Origin: Arcanobacterium canis
GTDB lineage: Bacteria; Actinomycetota; Actinomycetes; Actinomycetales; Actinomycetaceae
DNA: 64,000 nucleotides
NCBI RefSeq assembly: GCF_029625435.1
Contig: NZ_CP121208.1
Coordinates: 1,426,001 to 1,490,000 of the forward strand
Direction: 5' to 3'
Shown: positions 8,150-16,331 of the stretch, in pieces
Layout of the letters: the number at the start of each line of letters is the position of its first letter
How positions within the stretch are numbered: the first letter of the stretch is position 1
Position numbers and translations under genes: made by a program
Notes under the pieces: model-generated
Seen by the model: the letters and a program-made list of their open reading frames with translations, nothing else
What the model was told of the DNA's origin: nothing
Database searches by the model: none

Positions 8150-8535
8150 CAATATTCCTTTCTTCGTGGACCCACATGCGCCCCTCAACGCCGAGAGTTT
8201 TTACGCCTGTGGGCTGGTATTTTGACGATGGTTTTGCGTGCCGGCATCTATGACGTTCCACACGCTTTCCTCTAGTGTAACTGTCTGCAACGATCCATTC
8301 AACATTGCAAAGAGTTACAAAAACATTACGTTTTTACTCTCGCGTACTGCGCTCCCGATTTACCCCCGAAATGCCGCGCTTTCAGAAAAAACTCACCCCC
8401 GGAATCGGATAAATTTTCGTGCGAAAAAACTACCATTTCACCTCCCCTCGTCGTCACCCCATAGCCCGCCAACACGTATCCTTAGGTTCGGTACTCCGCC
8501 GGCGGGGCACCACTCCCAGAGGAAATGGAGAAATA
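8150..8535. other. Divergent control region between malE and a GH13 gene
   Basis: This 386-bp stretch holds no gene. It carries the malE promoter on the minus strand and must carry the promoter of the plus-strand GH13 gene, which I cannot place with confidence. The inverted repeat TGCAA-N14-TTGCA (8286-8309) straddles the malE -35 element and is a candidate operator for the LacI protein encoded at 10284. Confidence 0.5.
8274..8302 (-). promoter_or_regulatory. malE promoter
   Basis: On the minus strand, -35 TTGAAT (8302-8297) is 17 nt from -10 TACACT (8279-8274), a good housekeeping sigma-factor match, about 125 nt before the malE start. Confidence 0.6.
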
Positions 8536-10119
8536 ATGGCGTTACACTACCCCTCCCCTGCATGGATGGACACAGCAGTCTTTTACGAGGTCTACCCTCA
8601 GTCTTTCCAAGATTCGAACGGCGATGGAATCGGTGATCTTCCCGGTTTGATTTCGCGCTTGGATTACATCGCTGCTCTCGGGGCAAATGCATTGTGGATC
8701 AATCCATGTTTCGATTCCCCCTTTAAAGACGCCGGATACGACGTGCGCGATTATTGCCAAGTTGCCTCGCGCTACGGCACCAACGACGACCTGGTGGCAC
8801 TTTTCGATGCCGCACACTCTCGCGGTATGCACGTCCTGCTCGATCTTGTCCCCGGCCATACGTCTGAGGAACACAAGTGGTTCGAAGCGTCCAAGAACGC
8901 CACGATGAACGCGCTCTCGGATCGCTATATCTGGTCATCCTCGTGGATCGACGGTGGTGACGGCCTGCCCTTTATCGCAGGAGAAGCCGAACGCGACGGC
9001 ACCTATATTCTGAACTTCTTCAAATCTCAGCCCGCATTGAACTACGGGTTCGCGCACCCCAAATACCCGTGGCAGAAAGAAGCACTTGGGCCCCAGGCTC
9101 GCGCAACAGCCGATGCCCTCGTTGATGTCATGCGCTTCTGGCTCTCCCGTGGCGCAGACGGATTCCGTGTCGATATGGCCGATTCCCTCGTCAAGCATGA
9201 CGACGACGGCAAACCTGCCACGATTGCCACCTGGAACTACATGTTCGATCAGATCCGACCAGAATTCCCCGACGCCGCCTGGGTATCAGAATGGGGACGG
9301 CCCGCAGAGTCCATGCGTGCTGGGTTCGACGCCGATTTCTACCTCGATTGGCGTTGGGGCGGCAATCCCAACGGGTACAACATGCTCCTGCGTAACACTG
9401 ACGATTCACGCACTCGGGGCGTGGACTGGAGCTACTTCAATGCTGATTCCGGTGCCGACATCACCGGTTTCCTCGGCGATTACTTACCTTCCCTTGAAGA
9501 AGTACAAAAAGTGGGCGGCAGCTTTTCGCTCATCACCTGCAATCACGACACAGTGCGTCTCGCTCCTCGCCTCGATGAGCGTGAGCGCGCCATCGCCTTC
9601 GCCTTCCTCCTGACGATGCCAGGTGCGCCGTTTATTTACTATGGCGACGAGATCGGAATGCGGTACCAGAACCTCCCCACAAAAGAAGGTGGATACTCCC
9701 GCACTGGTTCACGCACCCCAATGCAGTGGGACTCCTTGGCACAATACGGTTTTACAACGTCGAATGAGCCCTACCTTCCCGTTGACCCCTCTCCTGATGC
9801 GCCAACCGCCGCAAGCGAGATGGCTCGCCCGGATTCACTGTGGAACCAGATGGCAAGCCTTCTCCGCTTACGGCATCAGTCGCCAGCATTTGCCACAACA
9901 GCTGCTTTTGCAATAACCCATGCTGAGCGCGGTAACACGCTCTTTGCCTTTAGCCGAGGCGAGGGCAACGATCGCCGTCTCGTCGTCGTCAACCCAGGAC
10001 GCGACTGGCACGATCTCGACGCCAGTGGAACCACAAGCGTCAATTACGTCATCGGTTCTGTGACTGTCGATGGCGGACGAGTCAACGTTGGACCACAGTC
10101 CTTTGCGGTGCTGTCTTGA
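8536..10119 (+). CDS. GH13 family alpha-glucosidase-like enzyme
   Basis: A 527-aa GH13 enzyme. The ATG at 8536 has a GGAG ribosome site; the frame extends upstream to 8419 but with a non-protein-like, arginine-rich leader. The (alpha/beta)8 barrel begins YEVYPQSFQDSNGDGIGDLPG. The catalytic triad is D213 (GFRVDMADS), E252 (WVSEWG) and D338 (TCNHDTVR). The metal/loop block NGDGIGD and a short C-terminal beta domain are typical of oligosaccharide-acting members. No signal peptide is visible, so it should act in the cytoplasm on imported maltodextrins. It is divergent from malE and followed by a terminator and a LacI gene. Exact specificity (alpha-glucosidase, cyclomaltodextrinase or similar) cannot be read from sequence alone. 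Confidence 0.85.
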   Translation: MALHYPSPAWMDTAVFYEVYPQSFQDSNGDGIGDLPGLISRLDYIAALGANALWINPCFDSPFKDAGYDVRDYCQVASRYGTNDDLVALFDAAHSRGMHVLLDLVPGHTSEEHKWFEASKNATMNALSDRYIWSSSWIDGGDGLPFIAGEAERDGTYILNFFKSQPALNYGFAHPKYPWQKEALGPQARATADALVDVMRFWLSRGADGFRVDMADSLVKHDDDGKPATIATWNYMFDQIRPEFPDAAWVSEWGRPAESMRAGFDADFYLDWRWGGNPNGYNMLLRNTDDSRTRGVDWSYFNADSGADITGFLGDYLPSLEEVQKVGGSFSLITCNHDTVRLAPRLDERERAIAFAFLLTMPGAPFIYYGDEIGMRYQNLPTKEGGYSRTGSRTPMQWDSLAQYGFTTSNEPYLPVDPSPDAPTAASEMARPDSLWNQMASLLRLRHQSPAFATTAAFAITHAERGNTLFAFSRGEGNDRRLVVVNPGRDWHDLDASGTTSVNYVIGSVTVDGGRVNVGPQSFAVLS

Positions 10120-10125
10120 GGGATG

Positions 10126-10163
10126 AAGTTGCAGGGCGCAGGAGGCGCTCTGCAACTTTTTCT
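10126..10163 (+). terminator. Rho-independent terminator after the GH13 gene
   Basis: A 14-bp stem with one G-T pair (AAGTTGCAGGGCGC with GCGCTCTGCAACTT), a 5-nt loop and a T-rich tail lies 6 nt after the stop codon. Confidence 0.85.
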
Positions 10164-10283
10164 CTTCGCGATGTGGAAATTTGCAACCATATCGCGATAC
10201 CCTAAAAACAGTGTGTGGCTCTTGCAGAAATTTCTTTCATGCCAGCGCCCTTCCCCCAACCGCAGCGACAAAGGAGTTGCCAC

Positions 10284-11297
10284 ATGTCCCGTCGTATTCG
10301 TCTGTCGGATCTCGCGCAGCAAGCGGGAGTTTCTACAGCAACAGTTTCACGCGTGATTAATGGCAAAGACACTGTTGCTCCTGAAACTCGTCAGGCCGTT
10401 CTCGAAGCTCTGGATCTACTGGGTTACGAACGCCCAGAAAAGCTCCGCGAGCGCACCGGTGGCCTCATCGGTTTAATCGTGCCTGAGCTGACAAATCCTA
10501 TCTTCCCTCGGTTCGTCCAAGCCCTTTCTGGCGCAATGACTCTTGCGGGTTACACTCCCCTGCTCGGCACTCAGAATGCCGGCGGAGCAACTGAAGATTC
10601 ACTCACGTCCGCCATCCTCACTCACGGTGTATCGGGTTTGGTCTTCGTCTCTGGTTTGCACGCCGATTCCACGGCAAATTTGGATCGCTATGAAGCGATC
10701 ATTGAACGTGGCACTCCATTCGTCACGATCAATGGAAACAATCCTGCGCTCGACGTTCCCGATTTTTCCACCGATGACGCCGACGCCGTATCGCAAGCAG
10801 TGCGCCATCTGGCGGGATTAGGACATACGAAGATCGCATATGCATCAGGCCCGTTACGTTTTATCCCGTCGGCTTCGAAGTTGGCTGCATTCACCAACGT
10901 GATGGCTGAGGTCGCCCCCGGAGAGCCAATCCGTTCGGCGCACACACTTTTCACTGTTGAGGGTGGCCATTCCGCTGCGAAGGCACTAATCGACGACGGT
11001 GCGACAGCAATCGTGTGCGCCTCGGATATTATGGCTCTCGGCGTCATCGACTACTGTGCCGGCGTCGGGCTGTCGATTCCTGGTGATGTCTCCGTGATCG
11101 GGTTCGACGACTCCACCATGATGCCGTTGGTTCGCCCTGCTTTGACCACGGTACGCCAACCTGTGCAAGCAATCGCCGACGCCGTCGTCGCAACTCTCGT
11201 CGGACGTATCGGGCACCCCGAAACCCCAATGTTCTCGGCAACATTCAAGCCAGAACTCGTGGTGCGTGAAACGACCGCGCCACCTGCGTCGAAATAG
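10284..11297 (+). CDS. LacI-family transcriptional regulator of the maltose island
   Basis: A 337-aa regulator. The ATG at 10284 follows AAAGGAG at ideal spacing, so the longer upstream frame is not used. The N-terminal LacI helix-turn-helix is visible (RLSDLAQQAGVSTATVSRVI, then a hinge-helix region ending near residue 55). A periplasmic-binding-protein-like sensor domain follows (LIGLIVPELTNPIFP to the end). It lies between two GH13 genes and close to malEFG, so it is probably a MalR-type repressor relieved by maltose or maltodextrin. It is followed after 30 nt by the second GH13 gene, likely in one transcript. Inverted TCGCGAT/ATCGCGA halves at 10166-10197 in its own upstream region could be an autoregulatory site. 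Confidence 0.85.
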   Translation: MSRRIRLSDLAQQAGVSTATVSRVINGKDTVAPETRQAVLEALDLLGYERPEKLRERTGGLIGLIVPELTNPIFPRFVQALSGAMTLAGYTPLLGTQNAGGATEDSLTSAILTHGVSGLVFVSGLHADSTANLDRYEAIIERGTPFVTINGNNPALDVPDFSTDDADAVSQAVRHLAGLGHTKIAYASGPLRFIPSASKLAAFTNVMAEVAPGEPIRSAHTLFTVEGGHSAAKALIDDGATAIVCASDIMALGVIDYCAGVGLSIPGDVSVIGFDDSTMMPLVRPALTTVRQPVQAIADAVVATLVGRIGHPETPMFSATFKPELVVRETTAPPASK

Positions 11298-11327
11298 CAT
11301 GAAACACAATCAGGAGAGGAACAGATA

Positions 11328-13049
11328 GTGGAAATTCTTCACCGCGCAAGCGACTCCCACGAGTGGTGGCGGGAGGCGGTGATCTACCAGATTTATCCGC
11401 GTTCTTTCGCTTCCTCGAACGGGCCCATCGGCGATCTTTACGGGATCACCTCCCGACTCGGTTACATTAAGCAGCTCGGAGCTGACGCAATTTGGCTCTC
11501 ACCGTTCTACAAGTCGCCGCAAAAAGATGCTGGCTACGATGTGGCCGACTACCGCAGCGTCGATCCGATGTTCGGAGATGACGCCGCTGCGGAGGTAATG
11601 ATCGAAAAGGCGCACCTCGTCGGTCTGAAGGTCATCGTTGACCTGGTTCCCAACCACACCTCTGATCAACACGAGTGGTTCCACGCAGCACTTGCAGGTG
11701 GAAAAGATGCACCGGAGCGAGCACGCTATTGGTTCCGCGAGGGCAAGGGCGAGGATGGCAACGAGCCACCTAATGATTGGATTTCTGTGTTCGGCGGGCC
11801 AGCGTGGACACGTGTCAAAGACCGTGCCGACGCTCCTGGATCACCGTGGGAAAACGATGACTCGTGGTATCTACACCTCTTCGATTCCTCCCAGCCGGAT
11901 CTGAATTGGACCAATCCAGACGTCCACGAAGAATTCAACTCAATTCTGCGCTACTGGCTCGACCGCGGCGTGGATGGTTTCCGCGTCGATGTTGCACACG
12001 GGCTTGCGAAAGACCCTGAGCTTCCTGACTGGCAGTACCACTGGGATATGGTATCCGGTGGCAATGAAGTCCCTGAGAATGTTCCTGCTCCGCCGCAGTG
12101 GAATCGACCTGAGGTCCACGAAATTTACCGCGAGTGGCGCAATGTTCTCAACGAGTATGGCAAGCCGGCACTAGTGGCTGAGGCTTGGCTCGCTAATCCG
12201 GAGGATATGAAGCTCTACGTCCGCAGCGACGAAATGAGCCAGGCGTTCAACTTTGATTTCTTGATCTCTCCTTTTAAGGAAGATGCCTACCGGAAGGTGA
12301 TTGCGCAGTCGCTAGCCGAGATGGATGCCGTTGGCGCTCCGACTACCTGGGTTCTATCGAATCACGACGTCGTTCGTGCAGCTTCTCGCTTCGGCTTGGC
12401 CGAGACGGGCAAGGGCCCCAACGGCATCCGTGCGTGGGAAGAACAGCCCGACGCTGCTCTTGGAGCACGTCGTGCGCTTGCGGCACACGCTCTCCAAGCA
12501 GCGCTTCCTGGTTCCCTCTATATTTACCAGGGCGAAGAACTCTCACTGCCCGAACATACGGAGCTTCCCGACGAGGTGCGCCAAGATCCGACCTTTGCGC
12601 GCACTAACGGTCAGGAAGCAGGGCGCGATGGATGCCGCATTCCGCTACCGTGGGTGAGCGATCACCCGAGCTATGGCTTCTCCCCTGACGGCTCATCATG
12701 GCTTCCACAGCCACAACAATGGGCAGAACTTGCCATGGATCGCCAGGCTCTCGACCCGAACTCCTCGCTGAACTTCTTTAAGAAGATGTACCAGATCCGC
12801 AAGGTTGTACAACTCGGTTCGGCTGAACTTCTCGAAGGGACTGGCCCTGGCCTTCACTATGTGTCGCGGGCACAGGGACGCGATCCGCTCCATATCGTCA
12901 CTGCATTTGATGACCCGGTTGAACTACCTACAGGTGCGCGAGTGGTCCTGGCATCGTCAGAAGTGACACAAGCCGGAGGCGAGAAGGTCAATGGCTACGT
13001 CCCAGCGAATTCAACGGTGTGGTACGTGGTTGATCGCCAAGGTTTGTGA
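11328..13049 (+). CDS. GH13 alpha-glucosidase / oligo-1,6-glucosidase
   Basis: A 573-aa GH13 enzyme of the oligo-1,6-glucosidase/alpha-glucosidase type. It starts with GTG after AGGAGAGG. The N-terminal barrel block is WWREAVIYQIYPRSFASSNG, the conserved DLVPNHTSDQHEWF strand follows, and the catalytic residues are D221 (DGFRVDVAHG), E285 (LVAEAWL) and D347 (SNHDVVR). No signal peptide is seen, so it should act in the cytoplasm, releasing glucose from maltose, isomaltose or related oligosaccharides. It follows the LacI gene by 30 nt, probably co-transcribed, and ends at a strong bidirectional terminator. Preference between alpha-1,4 and alpha-1,6 linkages is not assigned here. Confidence 0.88.
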   Translation: MEILHRASDSHEWWREAVIYQIYPRSFASSNGPIGDLYGITSRLGYIKQLGADAIWLSPFYKSPQKDAGYDVADYRSVDPMFGDDAAAEVMIEKAHLVGLKVIVDLVPNHTSDQHEWFHAALAGGKDAPERARYWFREGKGEDGNEPPNDWISVFGGPAWTRVKDRADAPGSPWENDDSWYLHLFDSSQPDLNWTNPDVHEEFNSILRYWLDRGVDGFRVDVAHGLAKDPELPDWQYHWDMVSGGNEVPENVPAPPQWNRPEVHEIYREWRNVLNEYGKPALVAEAWLANPEDMKLYVRSDEMSQAFNFDFLISPFKEDAYRKVIAQSLAEMDAVGAPTTWVLSNHDVVRAASRFGLAETGKGPNGIRAWEEQPDAALGARRALAAHALQAALPGSLYIYQGEELSLPEHTELPDEVRQDPTFARTNGQEAGRDGCRIPLPWVSDHPSYGFSPDGSSWLPQPQQWAELAMDRQALDPNSSLNFFKKMYQIRKVVQLGSAELLEGTGPGLHYVSRAQGRDPLHIVTAFDDPVELPTGARVVLASSEVTQAGGEKVNGYVPANSTVWYVVDRQGL

Positions 13050-13073
13050 GCATCGACAACGCTCTGAGTCTTC

Positions 13074-13116
13074 AGAGTAGTGTGCGGCGAGGATTTTCCT
13101 CGCCGCACACTACTCT
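13074..13116. terminator. Bidirectional 20-bp hairpin terminator
   Basis: A perfect 20-bp stem (AGAGTAGTGTGCGGCGAGGA with its complement) with a TTT loop sits between two convergent genes and probably serves both. Confidence 0.85.
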
Positions 13117-13122
13117 TGGCGT

Positions 13123-14034
13123 TTAGAAGAGGGCAGCTGCGAGTGCTTTCCGCGCCACTGCCACGATGTCTGATTGCTGACCAAGCACATCAAAAAATTC
13201 AAGGATGCGCGCACGCACACGTTCGCGCTCATCACCACTAGTCGCTTTCACTGCCTCGATGAGTCGGTTCAAAGCAACATCAGGGCGAGAGGCGAACTCG
13301 ATATCCGCACCCATAAGTTGAGTATCAACGTCTGAGAACGGGGCACGGGCAATTTTTTCAAGCGTTTCTTGTGCCTCAGCAGGATCTGTCATTTGGGGCA
13401 TCTGCCCCATTCGATCCAAGTAGTTAACCTGAGCTAGCGCAGATTTCGCCTCGTCATCCTTCGGATTTTGGGCCAGAGCCTTTTCATAGGCAGCTCGTGC
13501 CCCAGCGAAATCGCCCTGCTTCATCAGTTCCATTCCTTCTTGATGAAGGGGTGGAATCTGCGGTTCCTTGGCCTGCGCATTGGGATCCAATACTCCGTTA
13601 ATCCCGTATTGAGCTGCTGAATCGATGATCTTGTCAATCTGGGCACGCACATCATCTTCCGCTGGCAAGCCCTGCACAATCGGCACGGGGTTCCCCTGAA
13701 GCAACAGGGCAAGAGCTGGAACACCATTGACACCAAAAACAGCACTGACCTGGGTATGCGCGTCAACGTCGGCTACGGCCAACTGGATACGACCAGCTTT
13801 TGCCGTGATCATTGGGCGAAGAAAACCCAAGAGTTTAGCGGAATTCTCCGAACGATCCGAAATAAAGGCCACCAGAACGGGAACCTTCATCGACGTGGTG
13901 ACTGCCGCTTGTAAACTCTCCTCAGTAAGCTCGACTTCAAGCTTTCCCGGGACAGACTCCCCGGCGGGTGCCTGGGAGAGTGAGTCCGGTTCCTTCTTTG
14001 ATTTGAGGGTGGATAGATCGAATGCTCCAGCCAT
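13123..14034 (-). CDS. Thioredoxin-fold/TPR protein, CnoX (YbbN)-like
   Basis: A 303-aa protein with an N-terminal thioredoxin-like domain (about residues 30-145; VPVLVAFISDRSENSAKLL ... VFGVNGVPALALLLQG). TPR-like helices follow (about 165-300; HQEGMELMKQGDFAGARAAYEKAL). The active-site CxxC is replaced by SDRS, so it cannot act as an oxidoreductase through that site. The architecture matches actinobacterial CnoX/YbbN co-chaperones, which bind unfolding clients. Its ATG shares a base with the TAA of the upstream lipoprotein gene (TAATG), so it is the last gene of a three-gene operon. A role in folding or envelope protein quality control is inferred. Confidence 0.75.
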   Translation of the reverse strand: MAGAFDLSTLKSKKEPDSLSQAPAGESVPGKLEVELTEESLQAAVTTSMKVPVLVAFISDRSENSAKLLGFLRPMITAKAGRIQLAVADVDAHTQVSAVFGVNGVPALALLLQGNPVPIVQGLPAEDDVRAQIDKIIDSAAQYGINGVLDPNAQAKEPQIPPLHQEGMELMKQGDFAGARAAYEKALAQNPKDDEAKSALAQVNYLDRMGQMPQMTDPAEAQETLEKIARAPFSDVDTQLMGADIEFASRPDVALNRLIEAVKATSGDERERVRARILEFFDVLGQQSDIVAVARKALAAALF

Positions 14035-15038
14035 TACTTATTCGCCTTCATCTCGACAATCGACGGTGCAGAAGCACCAATCACCTGGATTTTTCCCTGA
14101 GCAGGAAGATAGAACGCAACTTGGCTCGAATACGTTGTGGCCAAGGACTTTTCAATCTCGTAGCTCGGTTTCTTCGGGTCTTGATTGATCCACCCAGCCA
14201 GCTCTCCGCCTACCGTGAGGGTTGCCTGCGACTTCGTCTTCTCAAGCGTCGTGGTGTAACGGATTTCTCCGACAATCAGTGCTCCACCGTCTTCCGTTGA
14301 CACCGCCTGGACGGGAGTTTGACCGGCAACATACTTCGTCGATACCTTGCCAAGCCCCTTAATCGAATTCGACAGAGCCTTCGTCTGTTCTTCCGTCTTC
14401 ACATAGAGCTGATCGTCAGCAACGAATTGAACATCGCCCGCCTTGCGATCCTGAAGATACTTCGCGTACGCATTCACAACGTCTGCGGGCGCCGTGGAAA
14501 GCTTCGTGTCTTTCCCAAGGTAACCGTCTTTCGTTGAGTCTGCCGAAACCAAGGCCGAGATATCGACTCCTGGGAAGAGTTCGACGTCGGCGACAAGAGC
14601 CAGTTCCTCACGCGGCGAGGAGGTCCCCCACACGGACAGGGTGTACAGATTCTCTCGGTCCGTTGGCGCAGTAATCGTCATGACGGAACGCGGGAACAAA
14701 CGACCCGAGTACACCGGTACCGACTGGGGATCGAGAACGATGGGATCGAGAGTGAACTTCTCCCCCATCCCCTTTTTCAAGCGGTATTCACCTGATCGCT
14801 GTGCCCGCAATGGGTTACCGATACGTGCGGGCAACTTTGCACCGTTTGCCTCCTTATCCGCCTGGGCTAATGCTTTGGCAGTGTCAGAAACAATCTGAGA
14901 GAACTTCTTCGATTCCATCAAGGGCACTGCGGCGTTGACAGATTTAGGCTGAGGAACAGATTGACTCGAGGTGGTCGAGCACGCGCCGAGCGCCATCATA
15001 AGCGCGATACCAACTACGGGAACTGCTTTACGCATCAT
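14034..15038 (-). CDS. Putative lipoprotein of unknown function
   Basis: About 334 residues. The start is the ATG pair at 15038/15035, after AAGGGAG; the frame stays open far upstream but overlaps the preceding gene in a low-quality, arginine-rich leader. The signal sequence is MMRKAVPVVGIALMMALGACS with lipobox LGAC. The mature part has beta-rich segments: VPVYSGRLFPRSVMTITAPT, LYTLSVWGTSSPREELALVAD and KSQATLTVGGELAGWINQD. It is expected on the outer face of the membrane. It overlaps the upstream membrane-protein gene by about 11 nt and the downstream thioredoxin/TPR gene by one base. I do not recognise the family; the neighbouring membrane protein may be its partner. Confidence 0.65.
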   Translation of the reverse strand: MMRKAVPVVGIALMMALGACSTTSSQSVPQPKSVNAAVPLMESKKFSQIVSDTAKALAQADKEANGAKLPARIGNPLRAQRSGEYRLKKGMGEKFTLDPIVLDPQSVPVYSGRLFPRSVMTITAPTDRENLYTLSVWGTSSPREELALVADVELFPGVDISALVSADSTKDGYLGKDTKLSTAPADVVNAYAKYLQDRKAGDVQFVADDQLYVKTEEQTKALSNSIKGLGKVSTKYVAGQTPVQAVSTEDGGALIVGEIRYTTTLEKTKSQATLTVGGELAGWINQDPKKPSYEIEKSLATTYSSQVAFYLPAQGKIQVIGASAPSIVEMKANK

Positions 15039-16170
15039 TTTCTCCCTTGCCACGAATGCTCCATCGGCTTCGCCAGTCTTTTCCATTCTCCGTATTGGCC
15101 ACGCCCACGGCCGGTTCGTCCGGTTCAGTGTGTGCCGACTCCGACGCAGGTTCTGGGCCGACGTCGATCGGTTCGGTTTGTGCAGGCAGTTCTTCAGGGA
15201 ACCATGAGGCCACCTCGCGGTGACGAAACTCTTGCGCACGAGCGCTACCTGGCACAACGCCGGCTCCGAGCGTGCCACCCGAGGCAGCAGCAATGGTGGG
15301 TCTGTTTTGCGCGTCGTACACCGTGGTACGCGGTTGCTCAACGTCAATCGTCAAGCGGTCATCGTCGTCGAGAGGACGATTGCGAAGTGCCATCGATCGT
15401 GAGGTGCCCGGAAGAATTCCGGCACCGTATGCACGATCAGTGTGCTTACGCTGCAACGGACGTTCTTCCCGTGACAAGTCACCGTCGAAAGTGGCCAGTG
15501 GCGTGGTCTGTGCTGCCCGTGCGGCTGCGCGACGTGATCGACGCTCACGCATATCGCGCTCCTGCCAATCTTGAAGCAGAAGGAACAGACCGACAAGTGT
15601 TAAGAGAACTCCGATGGCAATCGTTGACCACGGCGAAGTCTTCGCTACCGAATGTTGCCAGGTCAGCGTCAGTTTCGGAGCTTGGGCACTCGTAGTCGTT
15701 GCCACGAGAACATCCTGGCCTTCCGAGGGAGCAGTGACATCGAATTCAACGCGATCCGTGCCATGCCCGCTCTTATGCCACCAATCAGAATCGAGAGAAA
15801 ACTTTTTCTGCGAACCGAGCTTGCTGTCCTGTGCAGATTGCTCTTTATTACCTTCAAGTACCGTGATCTTTGGCTCAGTCCAACTCGTGAGCCCCATCAG
15901 ACGCGATCCGGCAGATTTCCCAATCCACGCATCGACATCGTGAACAGAACCGAGAGCCCACTGGATGTCCTGGCCTTGGGCATCGAGTTTGACATGCACA
16001 GTCGAATTAACCATCTCAAGGACGCCGGGTGCAGTTGCGACGACAGCGCCTGACGGCGCAACAGTGGCTTCGACCGTCATTTCATCTTGTGCAACAAGCG
16101 CCCGAATTCCGGTTGCGATGGCCAAGATTACGCCCACCACAATGAGCGCAACGCCCCCATAACGTTTCAT
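15028..16170 (-). CDS. Membrane protein with large exported domain, unknown function
   Basis: About 380 aa. The ATG at 16170 is preferred because GAAGG lies 6 nt before it; ATG 16176 is also in frame. One membrane segment lies near the N-terminus (YGGVALIVVGVILAIATGI), then an exported domain of about 160 residues. A second segment (STIAIGVLLTLVGLFLLLQD) is followed by an arginine-rich cytoplasmic tail of about 170 residues (MRERRSRRAAARAAQ onward) that looks disordered. The protein heads a compact operon with the lipoprotein and the thioredoxin/TPR gene. No family was recognised. The topology suggests a scaffold linking a surface lipoprotein to a cytoplasmic partner, which is inference only. 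Confidence 0.65.
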   Translation of the reverse strand: MKRYGGVALIVVGVILAIATGIRALVAQDEMTVEATVAPSGAVVATAPGVLEMVNSTVHVKLDAQGQDIQWALGSVHDVDAWIGKSAGSRLMGLTSWTEPKITVLEGNKEQSAQDSKLGSQKKFSLDSDWWHKSGHGTDRVEFDVTAPSEGQDVLVATTTSAQAPKLTLTWQHSVAKTSPWSTIAIGVLLTLVGLFLLLQDWQERDMRERRSRRAAARAAQTTPLATFDGDLSREERPLQRKHTDRAYGAGILPGTSRSMALRNRPLDDDDRLTIDVEQPRTTVYDAQNRPTIAAASGGTLGAGVVPGSARAQEFRHREVASWFPEELPAQTEPIDVGPEPASESAHTEPDEPAVGVANTENGKDWRSRWSIRGKGENDA

Positions 16171-16212
16171 GTGCATCCTTCAATCTCGACGCCAAAAGCG
16201 ATACTCAAAATA

Positions 16213-16218
16213 ATTATA
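16213..16218 (-). promoter_or_regulatory. Consensus -10 for the 16170-13123 operon
   Basis: On the minus strand TATAAT, a perfect -10, lies about 45 nt before the membrane-protein start. No clear -35 is present at 17-nt spacing. An inverted repeat, CAACA-N5-TGTTG, lies just upstream. Confidence 0.5.
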
Positions 16219-16281
16219 ACGATTTGACAACAATAACTGTTGCAAAGGCGGAATTGGACACAATGTGAGTGACCTGACCCG

Positions 16282-16300
16282 CCCACGCGTGGGGTAAGAT
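16282..16300 (+). promoter_or_regulatory. Palindrome and -10 upstream of the coiled-coil gene
   Basis: The 12-bp palindrome CCCACGCGTGGG (16282-16293) sits immediately before a -10-like TAAGAT (16295-16300), 32 nt from the GTG start. A protein bound there would block the promoter. The -35 is not clear. Confidence 0.4.
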
Positions 16301-16331
16301 GTGGTGTAACTTTCAGGAGGTCGAAAATATC

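Noticed and set aside
8419-8535. Upstream extension of the GH13 gene
   Set aside because: The leader reads as non-coding sequence; the ATG at 8536 has a GGAG site and starts just before the barrel.
14034-15347. A longer 437-aa version of the lipoprotein
   Set aside because: The extra N-terminus is arginine-rich, overlaps the preceding gene by over 300 bp, and would bury the lipobox; the ATG pair at 15038/15035 with AAGGGAG fits.
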